Assembly (NCBI GenBank): GCA_004552485.1
Contig: SFOH01000074.1
Coordinates: 1-7,227 of the forward strand
DNA length: 7,227 nt
Source: Bacteroidales bacterium
GTDB lineage: Bacteria > Bacteroidota > Bacteroidia > Bacteroidales > Muribaculaceae
Direction of reading: 5' to 3'
Of the stretch, positions 1 through 6,169 are shown piece by piece; within the stretch, counting starts at the first letter, position 1, and each line of letters opens with the position of its first letter. A program made the translations under genes and the position numbers. The notes under the pieces are model-generated. The model ran no database searches. It was not told where the DNA came from and saw only the letters and a list, made by a program, of their open reading frames with translations.

Positions 1-554
1 CCGCCGGCACCCACTCCTTATCCGTCACAGCCCCGGGCTATGCCTCTGTGGAAGAGACCGTTACCATCGGCAGCGAGAAGGTGACGCGCAACATAGCGCT
101 GCGCTCAGTGATGCCCACCCTCACCGTCACCGCCGCCACCCCCGGTACGGAAATATACATCAACGACGAGCGCAAGGGCACCGACCGCTGGAGCGGCGAG
201 CTCTTCGCTGACACCTACGAGGTGGAAGGCCGCCTGGCCTCGCACCGCACTAACAGCCGGACCATTACCCTCGCCGAAAGCGAGAGCCGCACCCTCGCCA
301 TCCCGGCCCTGGAGCCCATCACCGGCTCCCTGAGCATCGACTACACCCCCATTGACGCCGCCGTCACCGTCGACGGCCGCGCTGCCGGCACCACGCCCCT
401 GCTGCTCGATGACCTGCTCATCGGCGCCCACAAAGTAGAAATCCCCTCACCGCCAACGTCACCGAATCCACCCCCGCCACCCTCACCGGCTCCCTCACTG
501 CCAAGCCCTCCGACCCCTACGCCGACGACATCGCCCTCACCAATAAATATGTGA
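1..554 (+). CDS. PEGA-domain repeat protein, 5' partial, frameshifted N-terminal part
   Basis: The reading frame is already open at position 3, so the true start lies before the window; the GTG at 48 is not needed as a start. The translation shows PEGA-like beta modules (extracytoplasmic or surface modules of unknown ligand). The tail of one carries the APGYASVEE motif. A second contains TEIYINDERKGT, and a third contains AAVTVDGRAAGTTPLLLDDL followed by GAHKVEI. After GAHKVEI (ending about 442) the frame turns into a proline/serine/threonine-only tail and stops at TGA 552-554. That tail is what GC-rich coding DNA gives when read out of frame. The other frame from about 449 gives a sensible PEGA ending (TANVTESTPATLTGSLTAK) that runs straight into the WG-repeat frame. 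I infer one gene broken by a frameshift. Real phase variation, a decayed gene, or a sequence error cannot be separated here. Confidence 0.72.
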   Translation, partial: AGTHSLSVTAPGYASVEETVTIGSEKVTRNIALRSVMPTLTVTAATPGTEIYINDERKGTDRWSGELFADTYEVEGRLASHRTNSRTITLAESESRTLAIPALEPITGSLSIDYTPIDAAVTVDGRAAGTTPLLLDDLLIGAHKVEIPSPPTSPNPPPPPSPAPSLPSPPTPTPTTSPSPINM

Positions 555-1432
555 GGTTCCATGACTCATCAACCGGAAACATTGGCTTCAAGCACAACGG
601 CACCATTGTCATCCCCGCAAGATATTATAGGGCCGGGTCTTTCAGCGAAGGCCTGGCCTGGGTGGAAATCAATGGCAAAAAGGGCTTTATTGACAAGAGC
701 GGCACCCTTGTCATCCCCGCAAGATATGATGATGCCTCGGATTTCAGCGAAGGCCTGGCCTCGGTGGAAATCAATGGCAAATACGGCTTTATTGACAAGA
801 GCGGCAACATGGTCATCCCCGCAAGATATGATTATGCCTCGGATTTCAGCGAAGGCCTGGCCGGGGTGGTAATCAATGGCAAATGGGGCTTTATTGACAA
901 GAGCGGCACCCTTGTCATCCCCGCAAGATATGATGTTGCCTGGCCTTTCAGCGAAGGCCTGGCCGAGGTGGAAATCAATGGCAAAAGGGGCTTTATTGAC
1001 AAGAGCGGCACCCTTGTCAGCCCCGCAAGATATGATATGGCCTACGATTTCAGCGAAGGCCTGGCCTTGGTGAAAACCAATGGCAAATGGGGCTTTATTG
1101 ACAAGAGCGGCAACATGGTCATCCCCGCAAGATATGATTATGCCTGGTTTTTCAGCGAAGGCCTGGCCGAGGTGGTAATCAATGACAAATGGGGTTTTAT
1201 TGACAAGAGCGGCACCCTTGTCATCCCCGCAAGATATGATAGGGCCTGGTCTTTCAGCGAAGGCCTGGCCCTGGTGGAAATCAATGGCAAATACGGCTTT
1301 ATTGACAAGAGCGGCACCATTGTCATCCCCGCAAGATATGATAGGGCCTGGGATTTCAGCGAAGGCCTGGCCCAGGTGGAACTCAATGGCCGCGTGTTCT
1401 ACATTGACCACAACGGCAACGAGGTGGAGTGA
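551..1432 (+). CDS. WG-repeat protein, C-terminal part of the frameshifted PEGA/WG gene
   Basis: This frame encodes eight tandem WG (KWG-type) beta repeats of 33-34 residues plus a short closing unit (GRVFYIDHNGNEVE). Each repeat reads roughly GKWGFIDKSGTLVIPARYD, then FSEGLA.V.IN. WG repeats are common in Bacteroidota; their molecular role is not established, and binding of a protein or glycan is a guess. The GTG at 551 is the only nominal start near the frame's beginning and overlaps the TGA of the upstream frame (GTGA). However, the same frame is open and protein-like from about 449 (TANVTESTPATLTGSL), so this is better read as the 3' half of the PEGA gene at positions 1-554. No promoter of the Bacteroidota type is visible before 551. 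Base and codon use differ from the neighbours: Arg is AGA in every repeat whereas flanking genes use CGC, and the region is much less GC-rich. The end at TGA 1430-1432 is clear. Confidence 0.8.
   Translation: MRFHDSSTGNIGFKHNGTIVIPARYYRAGSFSEGLAWVEINGKKGFIDKSGTLVIPARYDDASDFSEGLASVEINGKYGFIDKSGNMVIPARYDYASDFSEGLAGVVINGKWGFIDKSGTLVIPARYDVAWPFSEGLAEVEINGKRGFIDKSGTLVSPARYDMAYDFSEGLALVKTNGKWGFIDKSGNMVIPARYDYAWFFSEGLAEVVINDKWGFIDKSGTLVIPARYDRAWSFSEGLALVEINGKYGFIDKSGTIVIPARYDRAWDFSEGLAQVELNGRVFYIDHNGNEVE
575..1432 (+). repeat. Tandem 102-bp WG-repeat array
   Basis: Units begin at 575 (degenerate, 99 bp), 674, 776, 878, 980, 1082, 1184 and 1286, and a partial closing unit begins at 1388. Across the seven full units long stretches are base-for-base identical, for example around GACAAGAGCGGC and TTCAGCGAAGGCCTGGCC. 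Variation sits mainly at unit codons 3, 11-12, 20, 22, 23, 30 and 32. Units at 776 and 1082 share AAC ATG, TAT and GTA at codons 11-12, 20 and 32, which suggests an older three-unit duplication. The high identity makes copy-number change by recombination likely and could also cause assembly collapse. Confidence 0.95.
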
Positions 1433-1510
1433 GGTGTGAGTTGATGAGTGTAAGAGTGTACGTGATGGCCGCTGAGCATCCGGGTGGTAGTTTGGGCGTG
1501 GTGGTATGGG

Positions 1511-1532
1511 GTGGTGGCGTCCCCGCCGCCAC
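1511..1532 (+). terminator. GC-rich hairpin after the WG-repeat gene, possible terminator
   Basis: GTGGTGGCG (1511-1519) pairs with CGCCGCCAC (1524-1532) with one G-U wobble and a TCCC loop. It lies about 80 bases after the WG-repeat stop and before the nadB promoter, which is where a terminator would be expected. There is no T-run after it, so intrinsic termination is uncertain. Confidence 0.35.
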
Positions 1533-1575
1533 AAATCAAATAAGACACATACGGCGCTGTTGAGAATTAAATAAA

Positions 1576-1607
1576 TTTGGGGATAAGGAGGAGATTGCGT
1601 ATCTTTG
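1576..1607 (+). promoter_or_regulatory. Bacteroidota-type promoter of nadB
   Basis: TTTG at 1576-1579 (-33 element) and TATCTTTG at 1600-1607 (-7 element, consensus TAnnTTTG) are separated by 20 bases, which matches the known Bacteroides sigma-ABfr consensus. Transcription should start around 1613-1616, giving a leader of about 25 bases before the nadB ATG at 1638. The purine run AAGGAGGAG (1585-1593) lies between the two elements, so it would not be in the mRNA and is probably not a ribosome binding site. Confidence 0.82.
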
Positions 1608-1637
1608 CGGCGGAAAAATTCATTAGACGATTCTGTC

Positions 1638-3233
1638 ATGACACGTGAATATGACTTTCTTGTGATAGGCAGCGGCATCGCCGGCATGTCTTTCGCCCTC
1701 AAGGCCGCCAAACACGGCCGCGTGGCGCTGGTCTGCAAGACCACTCTCGACGAGGCTAACACGGCCCTGGCCCAGGGCGGCGTCGCCTCTGTGACTAACC
1801 TGGAGGTGGACGACTTCGACAAGCACATCCACGACACGATGGTGGCCGGCGACTGGCTCTCAGACCCGGTGGCCGTGGAGAAGGTGGTGAAGGGCGCCCC
1901 CGACGGCATCCGCGACCTGCTCAGCTGGGGCGTGGAGTTCGACCGCAACGAGGACGGCCGCTTTGACCTCCACCGCGAGGGCGGCCACTCCGAGTTCCGC
2001 ATCCTCCACCATGCCGACAACACCGGCTTCGAGATTCAGCGCGGGCTCATGGAGGCCGTGCGCCACAACGCCAACATCGACATCTTCGAGCATCACTTCG
2101 CCATCGAAATCATCACCCAGCACCACCTGGGCAAGATTGTGACGCGCCGCACTCCGGACATCACCTGCTACGGCGCATACATCCTGGACGAGGCCACGGA
2201 GAAGGTGGACACCTTCCTGGCGCGCGTGACGGTCATGGCCACGGGCGGCGTCGGCGCCGTCTACACCACCACCACCAACCCGCTTGTCGCCACCGGCGAC
2301 GGCATCGCCATGGTCTACCGCGCCAAGGGAACGGTCAAGGACATGGAGTTCATCCAGTTCCACCCCACGGCCCTCTATCATCCCGGCGACCGCCCCTCGT
2401 TCCTCATCACAGAGGCCATGCGCGGCTACGGCGCCGTGCTGCGCAATCTGCGCGGCGAGGAGTTCATGCACAAGTATGACCCGCGCCTGTCGCTGGCGCC
2501 CCGCGACATCGTGGCACGCGCCATCGACTCGGAGATGAAACTCCACGGCGACGACCACGTCTACCTGGACGTCACCCACAAGGACCCCGAGGAGACGCGC
2601 CACCACTTCCCCAACATCTACGCCAAGTGCAAGAGCCTGGGCATAGACATCACCAAGGACTACATCCCCGTTGCCCCGGCCGCCCACTATCTCTGCGGCG
2701 GCATCAAGGTGGACACCAACGGCGAGAGCTCGATCAAGCGCCTCTACGCGCTGGGCGAGTGCTCGTGCACGGGTCTGCACGGCGGCAACCGTCTGGCCTC
2801 CAACTCGCTGATCGAGGCTGTTGTATACGCCAACGCCGCCGCCGCTCACGCCACGGAGGCCTTCCACGGCTACGAGCTGCGCACCGACGTCCCCGCCTGG
2901 AACGACGAGGGCACGAGCCACCCCGAGGAGATGGTGCTCATCACCCAGAGCCTCAAGGAGGTGAACCAAATCATGGGCTCGTACGTTGGCATTGTGCGCT
3001 CCGACCTGCGTCTCAACCGCGCCTGGAACCGCCTCGACATCCTCTACCAGGAGACGGAGGCGCTCTTCAAGTGCTCGAAGGCGTCGCGCCAGATCTGCGA
3101 GCTCCGCAACATCATCAACGTGGGCTACCTGATCATGCGCCAGGCCAAAGAGCGCAAAGAGAGCCGCGGCCTGCACTACACCGTCGACTATCCGCCGGTG
3201 AAGCATCCCGCCGACCTCCCTCCCGAAAAGTAA
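1638..3233 (+). CDS. nadB: L-aspartate oxidase
   Basis: NadB is a cytoplasmic FAD enzyme that oxidises L-aspartate to iminoaspartate (electron acceptor O2 or fumarate), the first step of de novo NAD synthesis; quinolinate synthase NadA uses the product. The 531-residue product has the usual family length. It shows the N-terminal Rossmann FAD motif GSGIAG (residues 11-16), the flavin/substrate segment HADNTGFEIQRG, FIQFHPTAL, LITEAMRGYGAVLRN, the PRDIVARAID motif with the probable catalytic Arg289, HYLCGG with His350, and the C-terminal FAD motif LYALGECSCTGLHGGNRLASNS. NadB is told from succinate dehydrogenase and fumarate reductase subunits by its length and these motif variants. I chose ATG 1638 because FAD-motif spacing (MTREYDFLVIGSG) matches the family; the in-frame TTG at 1605 is part of the promoter -7 element. 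nadA and nadC are not in the window. Only the promoter directly upstream is seen. Confidence 0.96.
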   Translation: MTREYDFLVIGSGIAGMSFALKAAKHGRVALVCKTTLDEANTALAQGGVASVTNLEVDDFDKHIHDTMVAGDWLSDPVAVEKVVKGAPDGIRDLLSWGVEFDRNEDGRFDLHREGGHSEFRILHHADNTGFEIQRGLMEAVRHNANIDIFEHHFAIEIITQHHLGKIVTRRTPDITCYGAYILDEATEKVDTFLARVTVMATGGVGAVYTTTTNPLVATGDGIAMVYRAKGTVKDMEFIQFHPTALYHPGDRPSFLITEAMRGYGAVLRNLRGEEFMHKYDPRLSLAPRDIVARAIDSEMKLHGDDHVYLDVTHKDPEETRHHFPNIYAKCKSLGIDITKDYIPVAPAAHYLCGGIKVDTNGESSIKRLYALGECSCTGLHGGNRLASNSLIEAVVYANAAAAHATEAFHGYELRTDVPAWNDEGTSHPEEMVLITQSLKEVNQIMGSYVGIVRSDLRLNRAWNRLDILYQETEALFKCSKASRQICELRNIINVGYLIMRQAKERKESRGLHYTVDYPPVKHPADLPPEK

Positions 3234-3237
3234 CATC

Positions 3238-3276
3238 GGCGCCCCCGGGCGCCACGAATCCCCCCCCAAAAAAAAA
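3238..3276 (+). other. GC hairpin plus C8A9 homopolymer tract between nadB and the DUF4294 gene
   Basis: GGCGCC (3238-3243) can pair with GGCGCC (3248-3253) around a four-base loop; the longer perfect match GGCGCCC/GGGCGCC leaves only two bases in the loop. It starts just after the nadB stop. It is followed by eight C (3260-3267) and nine A (3268-3276). On the + strand there is no T-run, so this is not a standard intrinsic terminator. Homopolymers this long are slippage-prone and error-prone in sequencing. Confidence 0.5.
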
Positions 3277-3324
3277 CTCCCTCCTCCGACACTGAGAAAC
3301 TCACACCGAATATTACGCCTGCTC

Positions 3325-3960
3325 GTGCTGCTGGCCGTGACGCTCGTCACGGCCCGGCCCGCCGCGGCCCGCGCCGACAGCAACGACGACAAGGACTGGA
3401 TACCGGCCAAGGGCGAGGAGCGCTCGGCGCGCGAGCGCATCTACGAGGGCCGCAACCTCGTCATCCTCGACGGCGACACGGTGCGGCAGTACTTCCTGCG
3501 CCCCGTCACCATCTGGCCGCGCCTCAAGTTCAAGAACGACAAGGAGAAAGCCGCCTACGACCGCCTCGTCCGCAACATCAAAATCACCCTCCCCTACGCC
3601 AAGATGATCCGCGAGACCCTCATCGAGACCTACGAGTACGTCGAGACCTTCCCCACCCAGAAAGAGCGCGAGGAATATCTCAAACGCATGGAGAAAGAGC
3701 TGTTCAAGCAGTACAAGCCCGTGCTCAAACGCTTCTCGAAGCGCCAGGCCAAGGTGCTCATCAAGCTCATCCAGCGCGAGACCGACCAGAGCTCCTACCA
3801 GATTGTCAAGGCCTTCTTAGGCAGCTTCCGCGCCGCCTTCTGGCAGGGCTTCGGCAAGCTCTTCGGCGTGAGCCTGCGCGGCAAATACCAGCCGCAGAAG
3901 AACAAGGACGACGCGATGATGGAGCGCATAGCCACCCAGGTGGAGGAAGGGATACTGTGA
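3325..3960 (+). CDS. DUF4294 family protein with signal peptide, start codon uncertain
   Basis: The sequence fits the Bacteroidota DUF4294 family (function unknown): GDTVRQYFLRPVTIW near the start, YDRLVRNIKITLPYAK, EKELFKQYKPVLKRFSKRQAKVLIKLI, then RETDQSSYQIVK and FWQGFGKLFGVSL. The body is rich in charged helices. The N-terminus has a hydrophobic segment (LLVLLAVTLVTA) and ARPAAARA before the mature part, so a cleaved Sec signal and periplasmic location are likely; no lipobox Cys is seen. The coordinate used is the only legal in-frame start nearby, GTG 3325, but it removes the basic n-region. Better signal peptides would begin at ATA 3310 (ILRLLVLLAV) or CTG 3292 (LRNSHRILRLL), both non-standard codons. 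No promoter is seen in the 91-base gap, so it is probably transcribed from nadB. Its stop overlaps the xerD start (TGATG), so the two are likely translated together. Confidence 0.82.
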   Translation: MLLAVTLVTARPAAARADSNDDKDWIPAKGEERSARERIYEGRNLVILDGDTVRQYFLRPVTIWPRLKFKNDKEKAAYDRLVRNIKITLPYAKMIRETLIETYEYVETFPTQKEREEYLKRMEKELFKQYKPVLKRFSKRQAKVLIKLIQRETDQSSYQIVKAFLGSFRAAFWQGFGKLFGVSLRGKYQPQKNKDDAMMERIATQVEEGIL

Positions 3961-4883
3961 TGGGAGCCGTCAGCGCCGACACCCTCCTGCGCCGCTACGG
4001 CGGCTACCTCCGACTCGAGCGCGGCGCCGCCGCCAACACCGCCGAGGCATACCTCCGCGACGTCCGCAAGCTCGTCGACGCCCTCGCCATCACCGACTCC
4101 GACGGCCTCAGCGCCCTCACCGCCGACGACCTGCGATGCTTCGTCGGCGACCTCCACGACCTGGGCATCGCACCCCGCTCGCAGGCACGCATCGTCTCCG
4201 GCCTCAAATCGTTCTTCCACTATCTCCGCATCGAAGGCATCGTCGACCCCGACCCCATGATGCTCATCGAGAGCCCCAAGACCGGCGCCCACCTGCCCCA
4301 GGTACTCAGCATCGAAGAAGTCGACGCAATCTCCGGAGCCTGCGACACATCCACACCCCTCGGCCGCCGCAACCGCGCCATCATCGAAACGCTCTACGGA
4401 TGCGGCCTGCGCGTCTCCGAGCTCTGTGCGCTGCGTCTGCCCCAGGTCAACACCCGCGAGATGTTCATGCTCGTCACCGGCAAAGGCGACAAGCAGCGCA
4501 TGGTGCCCATGTCGCCCGTCGCCGCACGCCTCATCGAGGACTATGTCGCCACCGACCGCGGCGAGCGCACACCACGCCGCGGCGACGAGGACATCGTCTT
4601 CCTCAACAACCGCGGCGGCCGCCTCACGCGCGTCATGATCTTCTACATCATCCGCGACCTGGCCGCCCGCGCCGGCATCGTCAAGGAAGTCAGCCCCCAC
4701 ACCCTGCGCCACTCCTTCGCCACCCACCTGCTCGAGGGCGGCGCCAACCTGCGCGCCATCCAGCAGATGCTCGGCCACGAGTCCATCGCCACCACCCAGA
4801 TCTACCTCCACACCTCGCTGCCGCGCCTGCGCGCCCAGATTCTCCGGTTCCATCCCCGCAACCGCCGCCCCGACCCGGAATGA
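3960..4883 (+). CDS. xerD: Tyrosine recombinase XerD
   Basis: XerD acts with XerC at the dif site to resolve chromosome dimers during division, under control of FtsK. The 307-residue product has the N-terminal SAM-like DNA-binding domain (about 1-90; LRLERGAAANTAEAYLRDVRKL) and the C-terminal catalytic domain. All expected catalytic residues are visible: Arg151 (GCGLRVSEL), Lys175 (GKGDKQR), His247 and Arg250 (HTLRHSF), His273 (LGHES) and nucleophile Tyr282 (TTQIYLH). The C-terminal FHPR segment and the length favour housekeeping XerD over an integron or conjugative-element integrase. I use ATG 3960, which shares its A with the preceding TGA; the GTG at 3957 is one codon earlier and less likely. 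Coupling to a DUF4294 gene is a chromosomal context rather than a mobile one. XerC versus XerD is the main uncertainty. Confidence 0.93.
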   Translation: MGAVSADTLLRRYGGYLRLERGAAANTAEAYLRDVRKLVDALAITDSDGLSALTADDLRCFVGDLHDLGIAPRSQARIVSGLKSFFHYLRIEGIVDPDPMMLIESPKTGAHLPQVLSIEEVDAISGACDTSTPLGRRNRAIIETLYGCGLRVSELCALRLPQVNTREMFMLVTGKGDKQRMVPMSPVAARLIEDYVATDRGERTPRRGDEDIVFLNNRGGRLTRVMIFYIIRDLAARAGIVKEVSPHTLRHSFATHLLEGGANLRAIQQMLGHESIATTQIYLHTSLPRLRAQILRFHPRNRRPDPE

Positions 4884-4886
4884 CGC

Positions 4887-4931
4887 CGCCGCAAAATTTC
4901 GTCAGCATTGCCTCAGTAAAAATTTTCGGCG
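4887..4931 (+). terminator. Bulged inverted repeat downstream of xerD, possible terminator
   Basis: CGCCG (4887-4891) and AAAATTT (4893-4899) pair with AAATTTT (4920-4926) and CGGCG (4927-4931), with one bulged C at 4892 and a 20-base loop. It begins four bases after the xerD stop. No T-run follows, and an operator or a chance inverted repeat is also possible. Confidence 0.35.
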
Positions 4932-4961
4932 CAATCGAGCGGTTTTCTCAGGATTGTTTAT

Positions 4962-4969
4962 TACCTTTG
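4962..4969 (+). promoter_or_regulatory. Probable -7 element of the manC promoter
   Basis: TACCTTTG matches the Bacteroidota -7 consensus TAnnTTTG exactly and lies 43 bases before the manC ATG in a locally AT-rich spacer. No TTTG is present at the expected -33 distance (about 4937-4942); TTTT at 4943-4946 is too close. The promoter may be weak or activator-dependent. The leader would be about 35 bases. Confidence 0.6.
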
Positions 4970-5011
4970 TATCCCCGTTAAATTCTGATTCACACACCTC
5001 ACAGAAAATCC

Positions 5012-6097
5012 ATGGAACCGAACAAAGCCACTCAAGACCCCAACAGATATTGCGTGATCATGTGCGGCGGCATAGGCAGCCGCTTCTGGCCCTATTCGCG
5101 CACCCAGCGCCCCAAACAGTTCATCGACTTCTTCGGCACCGGCCGCTCGCTGCTGCAGATGACCTACGACCGCATCCTCCCCTACGTCCCCGCCGAAAAC
5201 ATCATAGCCGTCACCAACAAGAGCTACGTCTCCCTCGTCGCCGAGCAGCTGCCCGAGCTGCGCCCCGAGAACATCCTGGCCGAGCCCGCGCGCCGCAACA
5301 CCGCGCCGTGCATCGCCTGGGCCTCGCACCACATCCGCGCCCTCAACCCCGACGCCTCGATGATCGTCGTCCCCTCCGACCACCTCATCACCCGCGAGGC
5401 CGAGTTCGGCAGCGCCATCCTCGAGGGCTTCGAGTTTGTCGAGCACAACGACGCCCTGCTCACCCTCGGCATCCGCCCCACCCGCCCCGAGACCGGCTAC
5501 GGCTACATCCAGGTCGGCGAGCCCGTCTGCGGCAACATCCTCAAGGTCAAGACCTTCACCGAGAAGCCCAACCGCGAGATGGCGCGCCTCTTCCTCTCCA
5601 CCGGCGAATTTTTCTGGAACAGCGGCATCTTCCTCTGGACCGTCCGCAGCATCCTCCGCGCCTTCGAGGAGAACGCCCCCGAGATAGCCTCCGTCTTCTC
5701 CGCCCCCGACCTCCTCGGCGAAAAAGGCGTCGAGCGCGCATTCTCGGCCTGCCCCGCCATCTCCATCGACTATGCCGTCATGGAAAAAGCCCCCAACGTC
5801 TACGTCGAAACCGTCAGCTTCGGCTGGAACGACCTCGGCACATGGTCGGCCCTCTACGACAACTCGCCCAAGAACCGCGACGCCAACGTCACCCAGAACT
5901 GCTCGGTGCTCGCCTACAACTCCACCGGCAACATCTTCGCCGTCAGCGGCGACAAACTCGTTGTCGTCGACTCGCTCAAAGACTTCATCATCGCCGACGC
6001 CGGCGACGTGCTCCTCGTCTGCCCCAAAGACCACGAGCAGGACATCAAGCAGATGGTCAACGACGCGCGCGTGAAATTCGGCGAGAAATTCCTGTAA
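5012..6097 (+). CDS. manC: Mannose-1-phosphate guanylyltransferase (GDP-mannose pyrophosphorylase)
   Basis: The enzyme makes GDP-mannose from mannose 1-phosphate and GTP in the cytoplasm; GDP-mannose feeds GDP-fucose and mannose-containing surface glycans. The 361-residue product is a nucleotidyltransferase: the GTP-binding signature GGIGSRFWPYSR (residues 19-30) is followed by RPKQF (33-37), VVPSDHLI carries the likely metal-binding Asp123, and GYGYI, FTEKP, NSGIFLW, SIDYAVMEKAP and WNDLGTWSAL follow in family order. A short C-terminal beta-helix-like part ends the protein, and the phosphomannose isomerase cupin found in bifunctional ManC/AlgA enzymes of about 470 residues is absent. ATG 5012 is the first start downstream of the -7 element and gives a normal N-terminus. 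No capsule or O-antigen cluster surrounds it, which points to a general housekeeping supply gene. The downstream TPR gene may share its transcript. Confidence 0.94.
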   Translation: MEPNKATQDPNRYCVIMCGGIGSRFWPYSRTQRPKQFIDFFGTGRSLLQMTYDRILPYVPAENIIAVTNKSYVSLVAEQLPELRPENILAEPARRNTAPCIAWASHHIRALNPDASMIVVPSDHLITREAEFGSAILEGFEFVEHNDALLTLGIRPTRPETGYGYIQVGEPVCGNILKVKTFTEKPNREMARLFLSTGEFFWNSGIFLWTVRSILRAFEENAPEIASVFSAPDLLGEKGVERAFSACPAISIDYAVMEKAPNVYVETVSFGWNDLGTWSALYDNSPKNRDANVTQNCSVLAYNSTGNIFAVSGDKLVVVDSLKDFIIADAGDVLLVCPKDHEQDIKQMVNDARVKFGEKFL

Positions 6098-6114
6098 CCC
6101 CCACCTCCGGCGGC

Positions 6115-6138
6115 CGGGGGAGTGCGCCCGCTCCCCCG
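6115..6138 (+). terminator. Strong GC hairpin between manC and the TPR gene
   Basis: CGGGGGAG (6115-6122) pairs perfectly with CTCCCCCG (6131-6138); a U-G and a G-C pair can extend it to ten pairs with a CGCC loop (6125-6128). No T-run follows. It could end part of the manC transcripts, protect their 3' end, or affect expression of the TPR gene 32 bases later. Confidence 0.5.
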
Positions 6139-6169
6139 CGCCCCGTCAATCCCTAACCCCGCTCCGCAG

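Noticed and set aside
674..1387. CRISPR array
   Set aside because: The period is 102 bases, there are no unique spacers, and the repeats encode an uninterrupted protein repeat.
674..1387. Diversity-generating retroelement target
   Set aside because: Variable codons are not adenine-directed AAY codons, and no template repeat or reverse transcriptase gene is present in the window.
569..2023. Long antisense reading frame (484 codons) across the WG array and the nadB start
   Set aside because: It exists because the repeat lacks stops on the other strand; its protein is a repeated mirror of the array and it crosses the nadB promoter and N-terminus.
1860..3440. Antisense reading frame opposite nadB (526 codons)
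   Set aside because: GC-rich coding DNA often leaves the opposite strand open; the product is rich in Val, Gly and Ala with no family features, while nadB on the + strand is unambiguous.
3960..4883. Integrase of a mobile element
   Set aside because: The size, domain layout, FHPR C-terminus and coupling to a DUF4294 gene fit chromosomal XerD; no attachment site or cargo is seen next to it.
4961..6034. Antisense frame opposite manC and other frames in the manC and xerD region
   Set aside because: They give Arg/Pro/His-rich or Asp/Gly/Val-rich low-complexity products typical of wrong-frame reading of GC-rich genes.
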